Part shown: positions 45,722-53,475 of the stretch, piece by piece
Layout of the letters: every line of letters starts with the position of its first letter
Position numbering within the stretch: the stretch's first letter is position 1
Notes under the pieces: model-generated
Databases searched by the model: none
What the model was told of the DNA's origin: nothing
The model's input: the letters and a program-made list of their open reading frames with translations, nothing else
From: Clostridiales bacterium
Lineage (GTDB): Bacteria > Bacillota > Clostridia > Christensenellales > Aristaeellaceae
Assembly: GCA_004557125.1 (NCBI GenBank)
Contig: SFET01000015.1
Coordinates: forward strand, 38,452-102,451
Length of the DNA: 64,000 nt
Direction: 5' to 3'
Made by a program: the position numbers and the translations under genes

Positions 45722-46195
45722 TCAGCGCTTGCGGATCTCCAGAATCTTCAGCTTGATCTTGCCGCCGGGGGTGTTGGCCTCGACGGTCTCGCCCAGGTGG
45801 GCGCCGATCAGCGCCGCGCCGATGGGGGACTCGTTGGAGATGAACAGCTTCATGGGGTCGGCCTCGGTGAAGCCGACGATGGTGTATTCATCCTCCTCGT
45901 CGTACTCCATGTCCAGCACGCGCACGACGTTGCCCAGGGACACCACATCGGTGGAGGCGGCGCTGTCGTCCACGAAGGTGGCGGTGCGCAGAATCTGCTC
46001 GATGCGGTTGATATTTCCGTAAACCTCGGCCTCCTTGGCCTTGGCGGCGTCATATTCAGCATTCTCACTCAGATCGCCGAAGCCGCGCGCGATCTGAATC
46101 TCCTCGGCGACGCGCTTCTTTGCCTCCATCAGGTCGGCAAGGTCGGCCTCCAGTTTCTTCTTATCGGTAAGGGTAAGCTCGCGGGTCTCAGACAT
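45722..46195 (-). CDS. greA: Transcription elongation factor GreA
   Basis: A 157-aa GreA. The N-terminal coiled coil (EADLADLMEAKKRVAEEIQIARGFGDLSENAEYDAAKAKEAE region, about 14-60) carries the acidic tip that enters the polymerase channel and stimulates cleavage of backtracked RNA. The C-terminal FKBP-like domain includes ESPIGAALIGAHLGETVE. Full length. SD AGGAGG; consensus promoter at 46294-46322. First gene before lysS. Confidence 0.95.
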   Translation of the reverse strand: MSETRELTLTDKKKLEADLADLMEAKKRVAEEIQIARGFGDLSENAEYDAAKAKEAEVYGNINRIEQILRTATFVDDSAASTDVVSLGNVVRVLDMEYDEEDEYTIVGFTEADPMKLFISNESPIGAALIGAHLGETVEANTPGGKIKLKILEIRKR

Positions 46196-46293
46196 TGTAG
46201 AACCTCCTGCCGCGCACGTGCGGCAATAAATAATAATACAGAAAGAAACACTGCCCGTCCTCTCTGAAGCAGTGCTCTCTTCTGACCAAGAAT

Positions 46294-46322
46294 ATTATAC
46301 GCCCGCAGCCAGGAAATGTCAA
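46294..46322 (-). promoter_or_regulatory. Consensus promoter of greA-lysS
   Basis: Minus strand TTGACA (46317-46322), 17-base spacer, TATAAT (46294-46299): a perfect sigma-A promoter. Confidence 0.85.
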
Positions 46323-46369
46323 GCGCGGCGGCGGCTTTTTTCCGATGGGACGGGCGCGAATCCTCAGAT

Positions 46370-46398
46370 TTGCACTCTTTTCGGATTTGTGATATGAT
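46370..46398 (+). promoter_or_regulatory. Promoter of the DtxR-type regulator gene
   Basis: TTGCAC (46370-46375), 17-base spacer, TATGAT (46393-46398), 35 bases before the start at 46434. Confidence 0.7.
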
Positions 46399-46433
46399 AG
46401 GGGGAGCACAGAAAAACGGGAGGGTTTCAACCC

Positions 46434-46826
46434 ATGCGCATCACCGAATCCACCGAGAATTATATGGAGGCAATCCTGGTTCTGCAGCAGCGGAACGGGG
46501 AGGTGCGCGCGGTGGACATCGCCCACTACTTCGGCTTCTCCAAGCCCACGATCAGCCAGTACATGAAGCAGTACGCCCAGCAGGGCCTGGTGGAGGTGGA
46601 CGGGAACGGCCACATCACCCTCACGTACGAGGGCCGCGCCATCGCCGAGCACATCTTCGAGCGCCACCAGGTCATCACCGCCGTGTTCACGGCCCTGGGC
46701 GTGCCCGAGGAGATCGCCCGGGAGGACGCCTGCAAGGTGGAGCACGATCTGAGCGACGTGACCTTTGAATGCATGAAGGCGCATTACCAGGAGTATCTCA
46801 AGCACAGCGACAACAGGGCAGAGTAA
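46434..46826 (+). CDS. DtxR/MntR-family metal-dependent repressor
   Basis: A 130-aa member of the MntR branch of the DtxR family: an N-terminal winged HTH (AVDIAHYFGFSKPTISQYMK, about 23-42) and a short dimerisation domain with metal-ligand positions (GRAIAEHIFERHQVITAVFTALG, EEIAREDACKVEHDLSD). The SH3-like C-terminal domain of DtxR is absent, as in MntR. It likely senses Mn2+ or Fe2+ and represses a metal importer, but no metal transporter is adjacent. SD GGGAGGG. Fifteen bases before a glycosyltransferase gene. Confidence 0.88.
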   Translation: MRITESTENYMEAILVLQQRNGEVRAVDIAHYFGFSKPTISQYMKQYAQQGLVEVDGNGHITLTYEGRAIAEHIFERHQVITAVFTALGVPEEIAREDACKVEHDLSDVTFECMKAHYQEYLKHSDNRAE

Positions 46827-46841
46827 GCAGCGGAGGGGAAC

Positions 46842-47862
46842 ATGGCCATGAAATCACCCGTCTCCATCGCAAAAGAATGGATGCACCGGCTCAACGTCCG
46901 GGAATATCGCAAGAACGGCCTCCTCAGCTATTCGCTGCTGTGCAACCTGTTGCTGGACGGCGCGCGGGATCCGAAGGGCAGACAGCTCGTCTATCGCGCG
47001 GTCAAGAACCGCTATATGGCGCGGCTGCGCAGGCGGTATCGCCCGGTGATCGAGGCCTATCTGAAGGAGAACCCTGGGCCGACATTGCAATCCTCCACCC
47101 CCCGAAAAATTTACGGACACACTCCAACAAGGTATGGGTCTGCTGGCTGCAGGGCTTTGAAAATGTGCCGGACATTGTGAAGGCGTGCCATGCCTCGCTG
47201 CTGCGGCATCTGCCGCCGGATCGGGAGTTGATCGAAATCACGGAGGCCAACCTGAGTCAGTACGTGGAGCTTCCCGACTTCGTGTGGGAGCGCTACCGTG
47301 CAGGCCGGCTGAGCATGGCGCACCTGTCCGATCTGATCCGTGTCAATCTGCTGATCCGCTACGGCGGAACCTGGGTCGACGCAACGGTCTTTCTCAGCGA
47401 CGGAAATCTCCCCGCGGCGATGCTGGATGCGGACTGTACCTTCCTCAGTTCTGCGATCCCCTGACCTATTACGGCTTTGGAACGGGCTTCGACGACCGCT
47501 GTCTGGCTGTGTCCAACTGGTTCATCAGCAGTTGCACCAACAACGAGATCCTGCTGCTGGTGCGACACCTGGTCTATCACAACCTGCGCCAGGGCAAGGC
47601 GGGCGATTACTTTATCTTCCACTACATGATGCAGCTGGCCTTTGAAACCTATCCGGAGCAGTGGCGGCGCATCCCCTTCCTGCCCGCCAAGAGTGCCTTT
47701 TCACTGCAGGAGCGGCTGCTCGAGCCCTTCGACGCGCAGACCTGGGAGCTGATGAAGCGCGGCACGCCGATGCACAAGCTGAGCTACAAGCGGGTTGGAG
47801 GCAAGACGCCCGAGCCGGATTCCTTCTATGGGAAGCTGCTGGCGGGGGAGCTGGACGGCTGA
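46842..47862 (+). pseudogene. Capsular polysaccharide synthesis glycosyltransferase, two frameshifts
   Basis: A protein of the Caps_synth glycosyltransferase family (GT32-like) in three consecutive frames. Part 1, 46842 to about 47075, ends at RPVIEAYLKEN. Part 2 carries WADIAILHPPKNLR and the sugar-binding block LSDLIRVNLLIRYGGTWVDAT, to about 47440. Part 3 begins FCDPLTYYGFGTGF and ends at 47862. Each switch is repaired by adding one base: a C in ACCCTGG near 47073, and one base near 47442. Intact, it would be about 340 aa and would transfer sugar in surface polysaccharide synthesis. SD GGAGGGG. Either a decayed gene or sequence errors. Confidence 0.8.
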
Positions 47863-47944
47863 GTCCGGGCCACATTGGACGGAAAGCCCGGAAGCACCAT
47901 TGATCCGACCAACGTGCCGCCGGCATGCCCCGCTTGCAAATGGA

Positions 47945-47977
47945 AGCGCCCCGATCTTCTATGATCGGGGCGCTGAT
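47945..47977. terminator. Shared terminator between convergent genes
   Basis: A perfect 12-bp stem AGCGCCCCGATC (47945-47956) with its complement at 47963-47974. It lies between the glycosyltransferase and UxaB-like genes and could serve both directions. Confidence 0.65.
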
Positions 47978-47978
47978 T

Positions 47979-49391
47979 TCATGCGTCGTTCCACTCCTTC
48001 AGACGGTTCCGCAGGCTCTCGCGGAAGCCGATGCGCTGGATGGAGGCGAGATCGTAGGCCACGCGCATCTCCAGACCGTCGATCTGGCGCAAATCGTCGC
48101 CCCAGACGCTCCGATCGGCCAGCGCGGCGTAGGCCAGGGTCTCGGCGGGCATGTCGTGGGACAGCTGGGAGAAGGCCGCCAGGATTTCGGGATCGTCGCG
48201 CAGCACCGCGCGCGCATCGCCCCGCAGCACCTCGTACTCCCCCACCTCGTTGCGCCGCGCGCCTGCGCAGAGCATGATCGCCGCCGCCAGGCCGAAGGAG
48301 AGCGCCTCGGGGGCGTCGAAGTTGCGCTCCGCAAAGCTGCGCATCGAGGGCAGAACGGAGTGGCGGAACGAACGCATGCAGTCGCGGCCCACGTCCAATA
48401 GCGGCATGTCGTTCATGGGATTCTCCAGGCGCTCGAAGGCGGAGATCACCGCCGGCGCGATTTCCTCCCGGCTCCAGGGCAGCACGGGCAGGATCTCGCG
48501 ATAGAACGCCCGGCCGATCCAGGCGCGCAGATCCGCATCCGCCATCACCTGGGAGAAGCTGTCCTTGCCGCTGAGATAGCCCGCCGCCGTGCAGAGGAAC
48601 ACCGCGGCGTCGAAGATGCGCGCCTTCTGCAAAAGCAGCTGCTCGCAGTCGCCACTATCGCAGACCCCGCGCAGGCGCTCCGGCACGTCGCCGTCCAGCG
48701 CGCAGCGCAGCTGCGGCTCCGCCCAGGCAAGAAAGTCGTCCCGGTAGTTCATCTTCTGGCGCTCCCGGGCGGCCTCGGCGTCGCCGGGACTGCCGCTCAG
48801 GCCGTCGCAGAACAGCACCCGCACCGAAGCGTCCGCCAGCCAGGCGTGAAACCCTGCCGCTTCGGCCCAGTCGCCGCTGATCCTGCGCAGGCTGTCCGCA
48901 AGCGCCTGCGGCGATTCCTGTTCGCAGCGCTCCGTGGCCAGCATGAGCGCGGGCGCGGCTAGTCCCCCCTGCCAGCGCGTGTACAGCAGCCGCGCCAGCA
49001 GCGTGCGCTCCGCTTCGTCCGGTGCAGCAGCGACGAACACCGCTTCCAGCTCCGCAAGCAATCCCAGCGCCAGGAACTTCTCCTCCTCCAGCCGGGGATC
49101 CACCGCCAGCAGCACGCTCTGCACCACGCGCTCCTCGCGAATGGCGCGCCCGTCTGTATCTTCGCCGCGCAGCAGCATGGTGAACATGCCGTCCTGGGCG
49201 TTGAGGGCCGCCGCCTTGCCGGTGACGCAGGCCGCGCCTAGATCCGCGCCGCCTTCGTTGGCCCGATCCAGCATGCGCGCCACCGCGCCCAGCATCAGCC
49301 GGTCCGCGCCGAAGATCACCGCCCGCAGGGTCTGCGGACGGCGATCGGCAATCTCATAGCGCTCCATCATGGAGCGGCTCAGCTGTACCAT
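47979..49391 (-). CDS. UxaB-like (tagaturonate reductase / mannitol dehydrogenase family) protein, active site degenerate
   Basis: A 470-aa protein related over most of its length to tagaturonate reductase UxaB. LNAQDGMFTMLLRG (63-76) corresponds to the family TQDGLYTTIIRG, and the C-terminal helices (AFYREILPVLPWSREEIAPAV and LSFGLAAAIMLCAGARRNE) align. The glycine-rich NAD loop is weak (VIFGADRLMLGA). The catalytic block K-x4-N-x2-H reads KARIFDAAV here: Lys256 is kept but Asn and His are Asp261 and Val264. It may not be an active dehydrogenase. SD GGGGAG; it follows the chagasin-like gene by 3 bases in one operon. Confidence 0.6.
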   Translation of the reverse strand: MVQLSRSMMERYEIADRRPQTLRAVIFGADRLMLGAVARMLDRANEGGADLGAACVTGKAAALNAQDGMFTMLLRGEDTDGRAIREERVVQSVLLAVDPRLEEEKFLALGLLAELEAVFVAAAPDEAERTLLARLLYTRWQGGLAAPALMLATERCEQESPQALADSLRRISGDWAEAAGFHAWLADASVRVLFCDGLSGSPGDAEAARERQKMNYRDDFLAWAEPQLRCALDGDVPERLRGVCDSGDCEQLLLQKARIFDAAVFLCTAAGYLSGKDSFSQVMADADLRAWIGRAFYREILPVLPWSREEIAPAVISAFERLENPMNDMPLLDVGRDCMRSFRHSVLPSMRSFAERNFDAPEALSFGLAAAIMLCAGARRNEVGEYEVLRGDARAVLRDDPEILAAFSQLSHDMPAETLAYAALADRSVWGDDLRQIDGLEMRVAYDLASIQRIGFRESLRNRLKEWNDA

Positions 49392-49394
49392 CGC

Positions 49395-50123
49395 TTACTC
49401 CCCTTCGCTCTCATCCACGGGCATGTCGATCTCCAGGCCCACGAAATCCTCGCCCACTTCCATGGCGATCTCCATATCCTCCGAGACATCCAGCTGCAGA
49501 ACGTAGCTCTCCTCCGCCGCGGCATCGGGATCCCACATGCTGGCATAGTTGAACAGCAGCAGCGTCTGTCCCGGCGCGTCCACCTGCAATTCATAGGTGG
49601 TCTTGCCGCCCGCGCCCTCCAGATCGGCGTAATCGGGCTCGTAGTGCTCGCGCAGCAGGGTGACGATGTCGGCGCTGTCCCCCGCATAGTTCCAGTTCCA
49701 GCCGGTGGTGGGGTTGGAGGGCAGGACGATCTCCAGCAGATGATCGTCGGCGTAGCATTCGGTCCAGATCAGATCGGCATGGCCGTCCTCGCGGACGTCG
49801 GCCGTGCAGAGCGCGGTGCGGGCCGGCGGCTCGATGCCCCAGGACACGCCGTAATTGAAGGACAGCTGCGCGCGGCCGGGCGCCAGCACGCCGAAGTAGA
49901 AGTCAAAGGTTCCGCCGCTCGCGCCCTCGGCGCCCTCCACATACTCCAGTATGGGAGCCTCCAGCACGCCGTTGTCCTCAAATTCGCAGGCCCACTCGTA
50001 GCCGCTGGTGGGTTCGCCCCACAGGGAGATGTGAATCGGTTCGAAGGGAACCTCCTCTGCTGCGGCAAGGCAGGCCGCGAGCATCAGCAGCACGAGCGCC
50101 GCCGCAAAGCATTTCTTCAGCAT
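49395..50123 (-). CDS. Lipoprotein with two chagasin-like (inhibitor I42) domains
   Basis: A 242-aa exported protein. The signal peptide ends in a lipobox (LMLAAC, Cys about 17), so a membrane lipoprotein is likely. Two tandem domains follow, each with the inhibitor I42 signature: EPTSGYEWACEF with APGRAQLSFNYG, and SNPTTGWNWNY with APGQTLLLFNYA. Chagasin-family proteins inhibit papain-type cysteine proteases through these loops. The ATG at 50123 has SD GAGGAGG. It lies 11 bases after the UPF0303 gene and 3 before the UxaB-like gene. Assigned on motif only; inhibition is not proven. Confidence 0.72.
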   Translation of the reverse strand: MLKKCFAAALVLLMLAACLAAAEEVPFEPIHISLWGEPTSGYEWACEFEDNGVLEAPILEYVEGAEGASGGTFDFYFGVLAPGRAQLSFNYGVSWGIEPPARTALCTADVREDGHADLIWTECYADDHLLEIVLPSNPTTGWNWNYAGDSADIVTLLREHYEPDYADLEGAGGKTTYELQVDAPGQTLLLFNYASMWDPDAAAEESYVLQLDVSEDMEIAMEVGEDFVGLEIDMPVDESEGE

Positions 50124-50134
50124 GGACAGCCTCC

Positions 50135-50635
50135 TCAATCCACGATCCGGGGAATCTCCCGGCCCAGCAGCTCCGCCAGCGCGTCGGCGATCAGCTGATG
50201 ATCGCACTCGTGGGCCAGTCCCGAGCACAGCGCGTAGCCCAGCAGCTTGCCGTCGGCGTTGCGCAGCGGGAAGCAGCCGCCGCAGAGGGCGAAGTCGTTT
50301 TCATTCTCGAACTCCGGCTCCATGGGGCGCAGGCCCTCGGCCACCTCCACCAGCGTGCGGATGGAGCTGACGCCGCTCATACGGCAGGTGTTGAGCTTCT
50401 TGTCCATCCACCACTCGTTGTTGGTGCTGGTGCCCGCCATCAGATAGGAAAAGGTGGTCTGGCCGCCGGTGATGATGCGGAAGGCGGCCGGCTGCTTGTA
50501 GACCTCCTTCGCGAGGCGGTTCATGATCAGGCCCAGCTGCAGGCAATCCTCTGCGGTCATGCGCTCCGGGCGCAGCGTCTGCTCCTGGACGCGCAGCATC
50601 TCCAGCCATTCCGGCTTGTAAAACTTGAATTCCAT
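50135..50635 (-). CDS. UPF0303 / heme-degrading-domain (DUF336-like) protein
   Basis: A 166-aa protein of the UPF0303 family, related to GlcG/HbpS folds. The sequences GTSTNNEWWMDKKLNTCRMS and GYALCSGLAHECDHQLIADAL match the conserved K-x-N and SGL-x-x-x-x-DH blocks. Members are small cytoplasmic proteins of uncertain function, some called heme-binding or -degrading. SD GGAGGG. First gene of a three-gene minus-strand operon. Confidence 0.78.
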   Translation of the reverse strand: MEFKFYKPEWLEMLRVQEQTLRPERMTAEDCLQLGLIMNRLAKEVYKQPAAFRIITGGQTTFSYLMAGTSTNNEWWMDKKLNTCRMSGVSSIRTLVEVAEGLRPMEPEFENENDFALCGGCFPLRNADGKLLGYALCSGLAHECDHQLIADALAELLGREIPRIVD

Positions 50636-50715
50636 ATCGGCTTCCCTCCTATAAAATCCCAGTTTATTTTAGCATAGATCGCGGCGGATGCACAAGGCAA
50701 TCTCCGCGGAATCGG

Positions 50716-50752
50716 CAAAAAAATCCCGCCCCGAAGGCTCGGGGTGGGAATG
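50716..50752 (-). terminator. Terminator of recA
   Basis: Minus strand stem CCCACCCCGA / TCGGGGCGGGA (one G-A mismatch) around 50724-50749, followed by seven T (50723-50717). Directly after the recA stop. Confidence 0.85.
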
Positions 50753-50759
50753 ATTGGTC

Positions 50760-51881
50760 TTACTCGTCGAGGTCGAACTCCTCTTCGTCCTCGTCCACGT
50801 CCTCCGGCTCCTCGTTGGTGACGAAGCTGGTGGACGGCTCGGTGTCGCCCTTGGAGAAAGTCTCGCGGATGCTCTTTTCGATCTCCTCGTAGATCTCCGG
50901 GTTGTCGATCAGATACTTGCGGGCGTTGTCGCGGCCCTGACCGATGCGCTCGCCCTTGTAGGAGTAGTACGCGCCTGCCTTCTTGATCAGTTCGCGCTCC
51001 ACGGCCAGATCCAGCAGCTCGCCGGAGCGGGAGATGCCCTCGCCGTAGAGGATGTCCACGACGCAGGACTTGAACGGCGGCGCGACCTTGTTCTTGACCA
51101 CCTTGATCTTGGTGCGGTTGCCCTTGATCTCGCTGCCCTCCTTGATGGGCTCGCCCTTGCGGATGTCCAGGCGCACGGAGGCATAGAACTTCAGCGCCTT
51201 GCCGCCGGTGGTGGTCTCGGGATTGCCGTAGACCACGCCCACCTTTTCGCGCAGCTGGTTGATGAAGATGGCCACAGCGTTGGTCTTGGAGATCACGCCC
51301 GCCAGCTTGCGCAGGGCCTGGGACATGAGTCGCGCCTGCAGACCCACGTGGCTGTCGCCCATGTCGCCCTCGATCTCGGCCTTGGGGACCAGCGCGGCCA
51401 CGGAGTCGATGACCACCACGTCGATGGCCCCGGAGCGCACCAGCGCCTCGCAGATGTCCAGCGCCTGTTCACCGTTGTCCGGCTGGGCCACGTAGAGCTC
51501 GTCGATGTCCACGCCCAGCTTCTCGGCGTACACCGGATCCAGCGCGTGCTCGGCGTCGATGAACGCGGCGGTGCCGCCCATCTTCTGGGCCTCCGCAACG
51601 CAGTGCAGCGCCACGGTGGTTTTACCGGAGGATTCCGGCCCGTAGATCTCAATGATGCGGCCCTTGGGCAGTCCGCCCACGCCCAGCGCGAAGTCCAGCT
51701 GCAGGCTGCCCGTGGGGATGACCTCCACCTGCATCCTGTTCGCCGCGTCGCCCAGCTTCATCACCGAGCCCTTGCCGAAGTCCTTCTCAATCTTGCCCAG
51801 CGCAATCTCCAGCGCCTTCTTGCGATCGTCGCCGAATTTCTGCGTCGCAGCCTTCTTCTCCGCCTTCTTCTCCGCTGCCAT
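50760..51881 (-). CDS. recA: Recombinase RecA
   Basis: A 373-aa RecA, typical length. Walker A GPESSGKTTVALH, Walker B VVVIDSVAAL, the DNA-binding loop L1 (MGDSHVGLQARLMSQALRK) and L2 (NQLREKVGVVYGNPETTTGG) are all present. The C-terminal tail is very acidic (EEPEDVDEDEEEFDLDE). It carries out strand exchange and triggers LexA cleavage. A LexA box lies upstream at 51946-51958. SD GGAGG; monocistronic with terminator. Confidence 0.97.
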   Translation of the reverse strand: MAAEKKAEKKAATQKFGDDRKKALEIALGKIEKDFGKGSVMKLGDAANRMQVEVIPTGSLQLDFALGVGGLPKGRIIEIYGPESSGKTTVALHCVAEAQKMGGTAAFIDAEHALDPVYAEKLGVDIDELYVAQPDNGEQALDICEALVRSGAIDVVVIDSVAALVPKAEIEGDMGDSHVGLQARLMSQALRKLAGVISKTNAVAIFINQLREKVGVVYGNPETTTGGKALKFYASVRLDIRKGEPIKEGSEIKGNRTKIKVVKNKVAPPFKSCVVDILYGEGISRSGELLDLAVERELIKKAGAYYSYKGERIGQGRDNARKYLIDNPEIYEEIEKSIRETFSKGDTEPSTSFVTNEEPEDVDEDEEEFDLDE

Positions 51882-51915
51882 CTATTTCTACCTCCATGGG
51901 TGTTTTCTGGAAAAC

Positions 51916-51958
51916 ATTATACCACAGAATCATTGCCCTGACTATCGAACATATGTTT
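51916..51958 (-). promoter_or_regulatory. recA promoter with LexA (SOS) box
   Basis: The -10 TATAAT is at 51916-51921 (minus) with a weak -35 TAGTCA at 51939-51944. Immediately upstream CGAACATATGTTT (51946-51958) matches the Gram-positive LexA/DinR box (GAAC N4 GTTC) with one change. This predicts SOS induction of recA. Confidence 0.75.
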
Positions 51959-52115
51959 ATTTTTCTGGGACGGGCAAACAAAACGGCGGCGAGCCGCCTG
52001 AAGCAGTCGCGCCACTGCATAAATGCAGGCGTGACCAGCCGCCTGGAAACCTTCGGTTTCTACGGCGCACTGCCGGCCGCTGCAAAGTATTGCATAGCGG
52101 CCGGTGCGTGCTACC

Positions 52116-52289
52116 ACACCGCTTCGCGGCAGGCAGGGCGTGCTGGCACACCACTTCGCGACAGGCAGGCGTGCTGGCACACCGCTTCGCGACAGGCAGG
52201 GCGTGCTGGCACACCACTTCGCGACAGGCAGGCGTGCTGGCACACCGCTTCGCGGCAGGCAGGGCCTGCTGCCACACCGCTTCGCGGTT
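52116..52289. repeat. Tandem repeat, five and a half 31/32-bp units
   Basis: Units of form ACACCRCTTCGCGRCAGGCA... begin at 52116, 52148, 52179, 52211, 52242 and 52274 (partial). Lengths alternate 32, 31, 32, 31, 32, and the R at position 6 alternates G, A, G, A, G, so the basic period is a 63-bp double unit. It is directly before repeat copy 4 in the recA upstream region. No gene is evident in 51959-52497. Confidence 0.9.
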
Positions 52290-52292
52290 TCG

Positions 52293-52407
52293 GCGAACGA
52301 GTCCCTATCCCCATAGATCAGAGGGATAGGGACTCTGTGTTTCTTTCCTTATGCCGGGTCAGCGGAATCCTCGAAATCCGGCGCGGCAGGAATGCGCCGG
52401 ATTTCTG
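52293..52407 (-). repeat. Two-hairpin intergenic repeat, copy 4 (inverted)
   Basis: Read on the minus strand this has hairpin A GAAATCCGGCGC (52405-52394) / GCGCCGGATTTC (52384-52373), the linker containing GGAAAGAAACACAGA, and hairpin B GAGTCCCTATCCC (52335-52323) with its complement at 52299-52311. In hairpin B, G-C pairs of copies 1-3 are replaced by A-T pairs on both arms, a compensated change. Confidence 0.82.
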
Positions 52408-52497
52408 ACGTGCGGTTTTGAATCATACCGCTCGGATTCGCTCTGCGGTGTAGGGCGGGATGTCCTCATCCCGCCGCCAAAGTATTGTGCGTCTGCG

Positions 52498-53256
52498 TCA
52501 GTTGAGCCTGGAGTAGCGGGAGGAGACCCAGCCCACGGTGCCGTTGTAGTTGACGTAGTACCAGACCACGCCGCGATCGTCCGTGGAGCTCTGGCCCAGG
52601 TAGACGGCGGAATTGCCCTCCTTGAGGGTGCCCAGATCCGCGCCCAGCAGGCTGGGGGTCTTGCGGATGTTCACGTCGCCGTTCGTCGCGGTGACGTAGC
52701 GGGTGAGGGAGATGCTGCCCGCGTACAGCTTGGCGTAGCGGGAGGAGACCCAGCCCACGGTGCCATTGAAGTTGACGTAGTACCAGACCACGCCGCGATC
52801 ATCCGTGGAGCTCTGGTTCAGATAGACGGCGGTCTGGCCCTCGCGCATGGTGCCCAGATCCATGCCCAGCAGGCTGGGGGTCTTGCGGATGTTCACATCG
52901 CCGCCGCTGGCCTGCACGTAGGAAGTGGTCGTTCCGGAGCCGGCGGACGTGGTTTCGCCGTAGACGCGGCTGTACCGGGAGGAGACCCAGCCGGGGCCGT
53001 AGGAGTAATACTGCACCTTGTACCACTTGACGCCGCGGCTGTCGTAGGCGGATTCGCCGGTGTACTCCACGGTCTCGCCGCGAATCAGCGTGTACAGGTC
53101 GGTGTAGTTCTCGCCCGGGCCGGAGCGAACGTTGACCCGCGCGCCCGTCGCCTCCAGGACGCCCGCGGCCAGCGCGGTGGCGGGAATCGCGGCCATCAGC
53201 AGTGCCAGAATCAGTGCCAGCAGCGCAATGCGCTTCATGCTTCCGCTTTTCTTCAT
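52498..53256 (-). CDS. Secreted protein with three SH3b domains
   Basis: A 252-aa protein with a Sec signal peptide (about residues 1-30, ending ALAAG) and three bacterial SH3 (SH3b/SH3_3) domains. Each has an NVRSGPG- or NIRKTPS-type opening and a closing GWVSSRYS block; the second and third are nearly identical, showing recent duplication. SH3b domains bind cell-wall peptides. No catalytic domain is present, so it may be a wall-binding adaptor. SD AAGGAGG; promoter at 53301-53330. Confidence 0.87.
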   Translation of the reverse strand: MKKSGSMKRIALLALILALLMAAIPATALAAGVLEATGARVNVRSGPGENYTDLYTLIRGETVEYTGESAYDSRGVKWYKVQYYSYGPGWVSSRYSRVYGETTSAGSGTTTSYVQASGGDVNIRKTPSLLGMDLGTMREGQTAVYLNQSSTDDRGVVWYYVNFNGTVGWVSSRYAKLYAGSISLTRYVTATNGDVNIRKTPSLLGADLGTLKEGNSAVYLGQSSTDDRGVVWYYVNYNGTVGWVSSRYSRLN

Positions 53257-53300
53257 GAGAATCCCCCTCCTTAAATCCTGTTTGTGGATTTTCTGTGTCC

Positions 53301-53330
53301 ATTATAGGTCATACAGCGCCGGAAAGTCAA
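53301..53330 (-). promoter_or_regulatory. Promoter of the SH3b-protein gene
   Basis: Minus strand TTGACT (53325-53330), 18-base spacer, TATAAT (53301-53306). Confidence 0.72.
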
Positions 53331-53475
53331 TGCCTGTGCTTTGATTTTGCGGGCTGCAGTTGCGCTGTATGCAATTCTGAGACGTCTTTCTGCGCGCTTT
53401 TGTTCCCGGAAATTGGAAAACCGTCCAAAAATACAGCGACGCCCGCCGGTTTTCGGCGAAGCGTCGCGAGGGAAA

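Noticed and set aside
52116..52289. CRISPR-like array
   Set aside because: Units are contiguous tandem copies with no unique spacers, and no cas genes are present.
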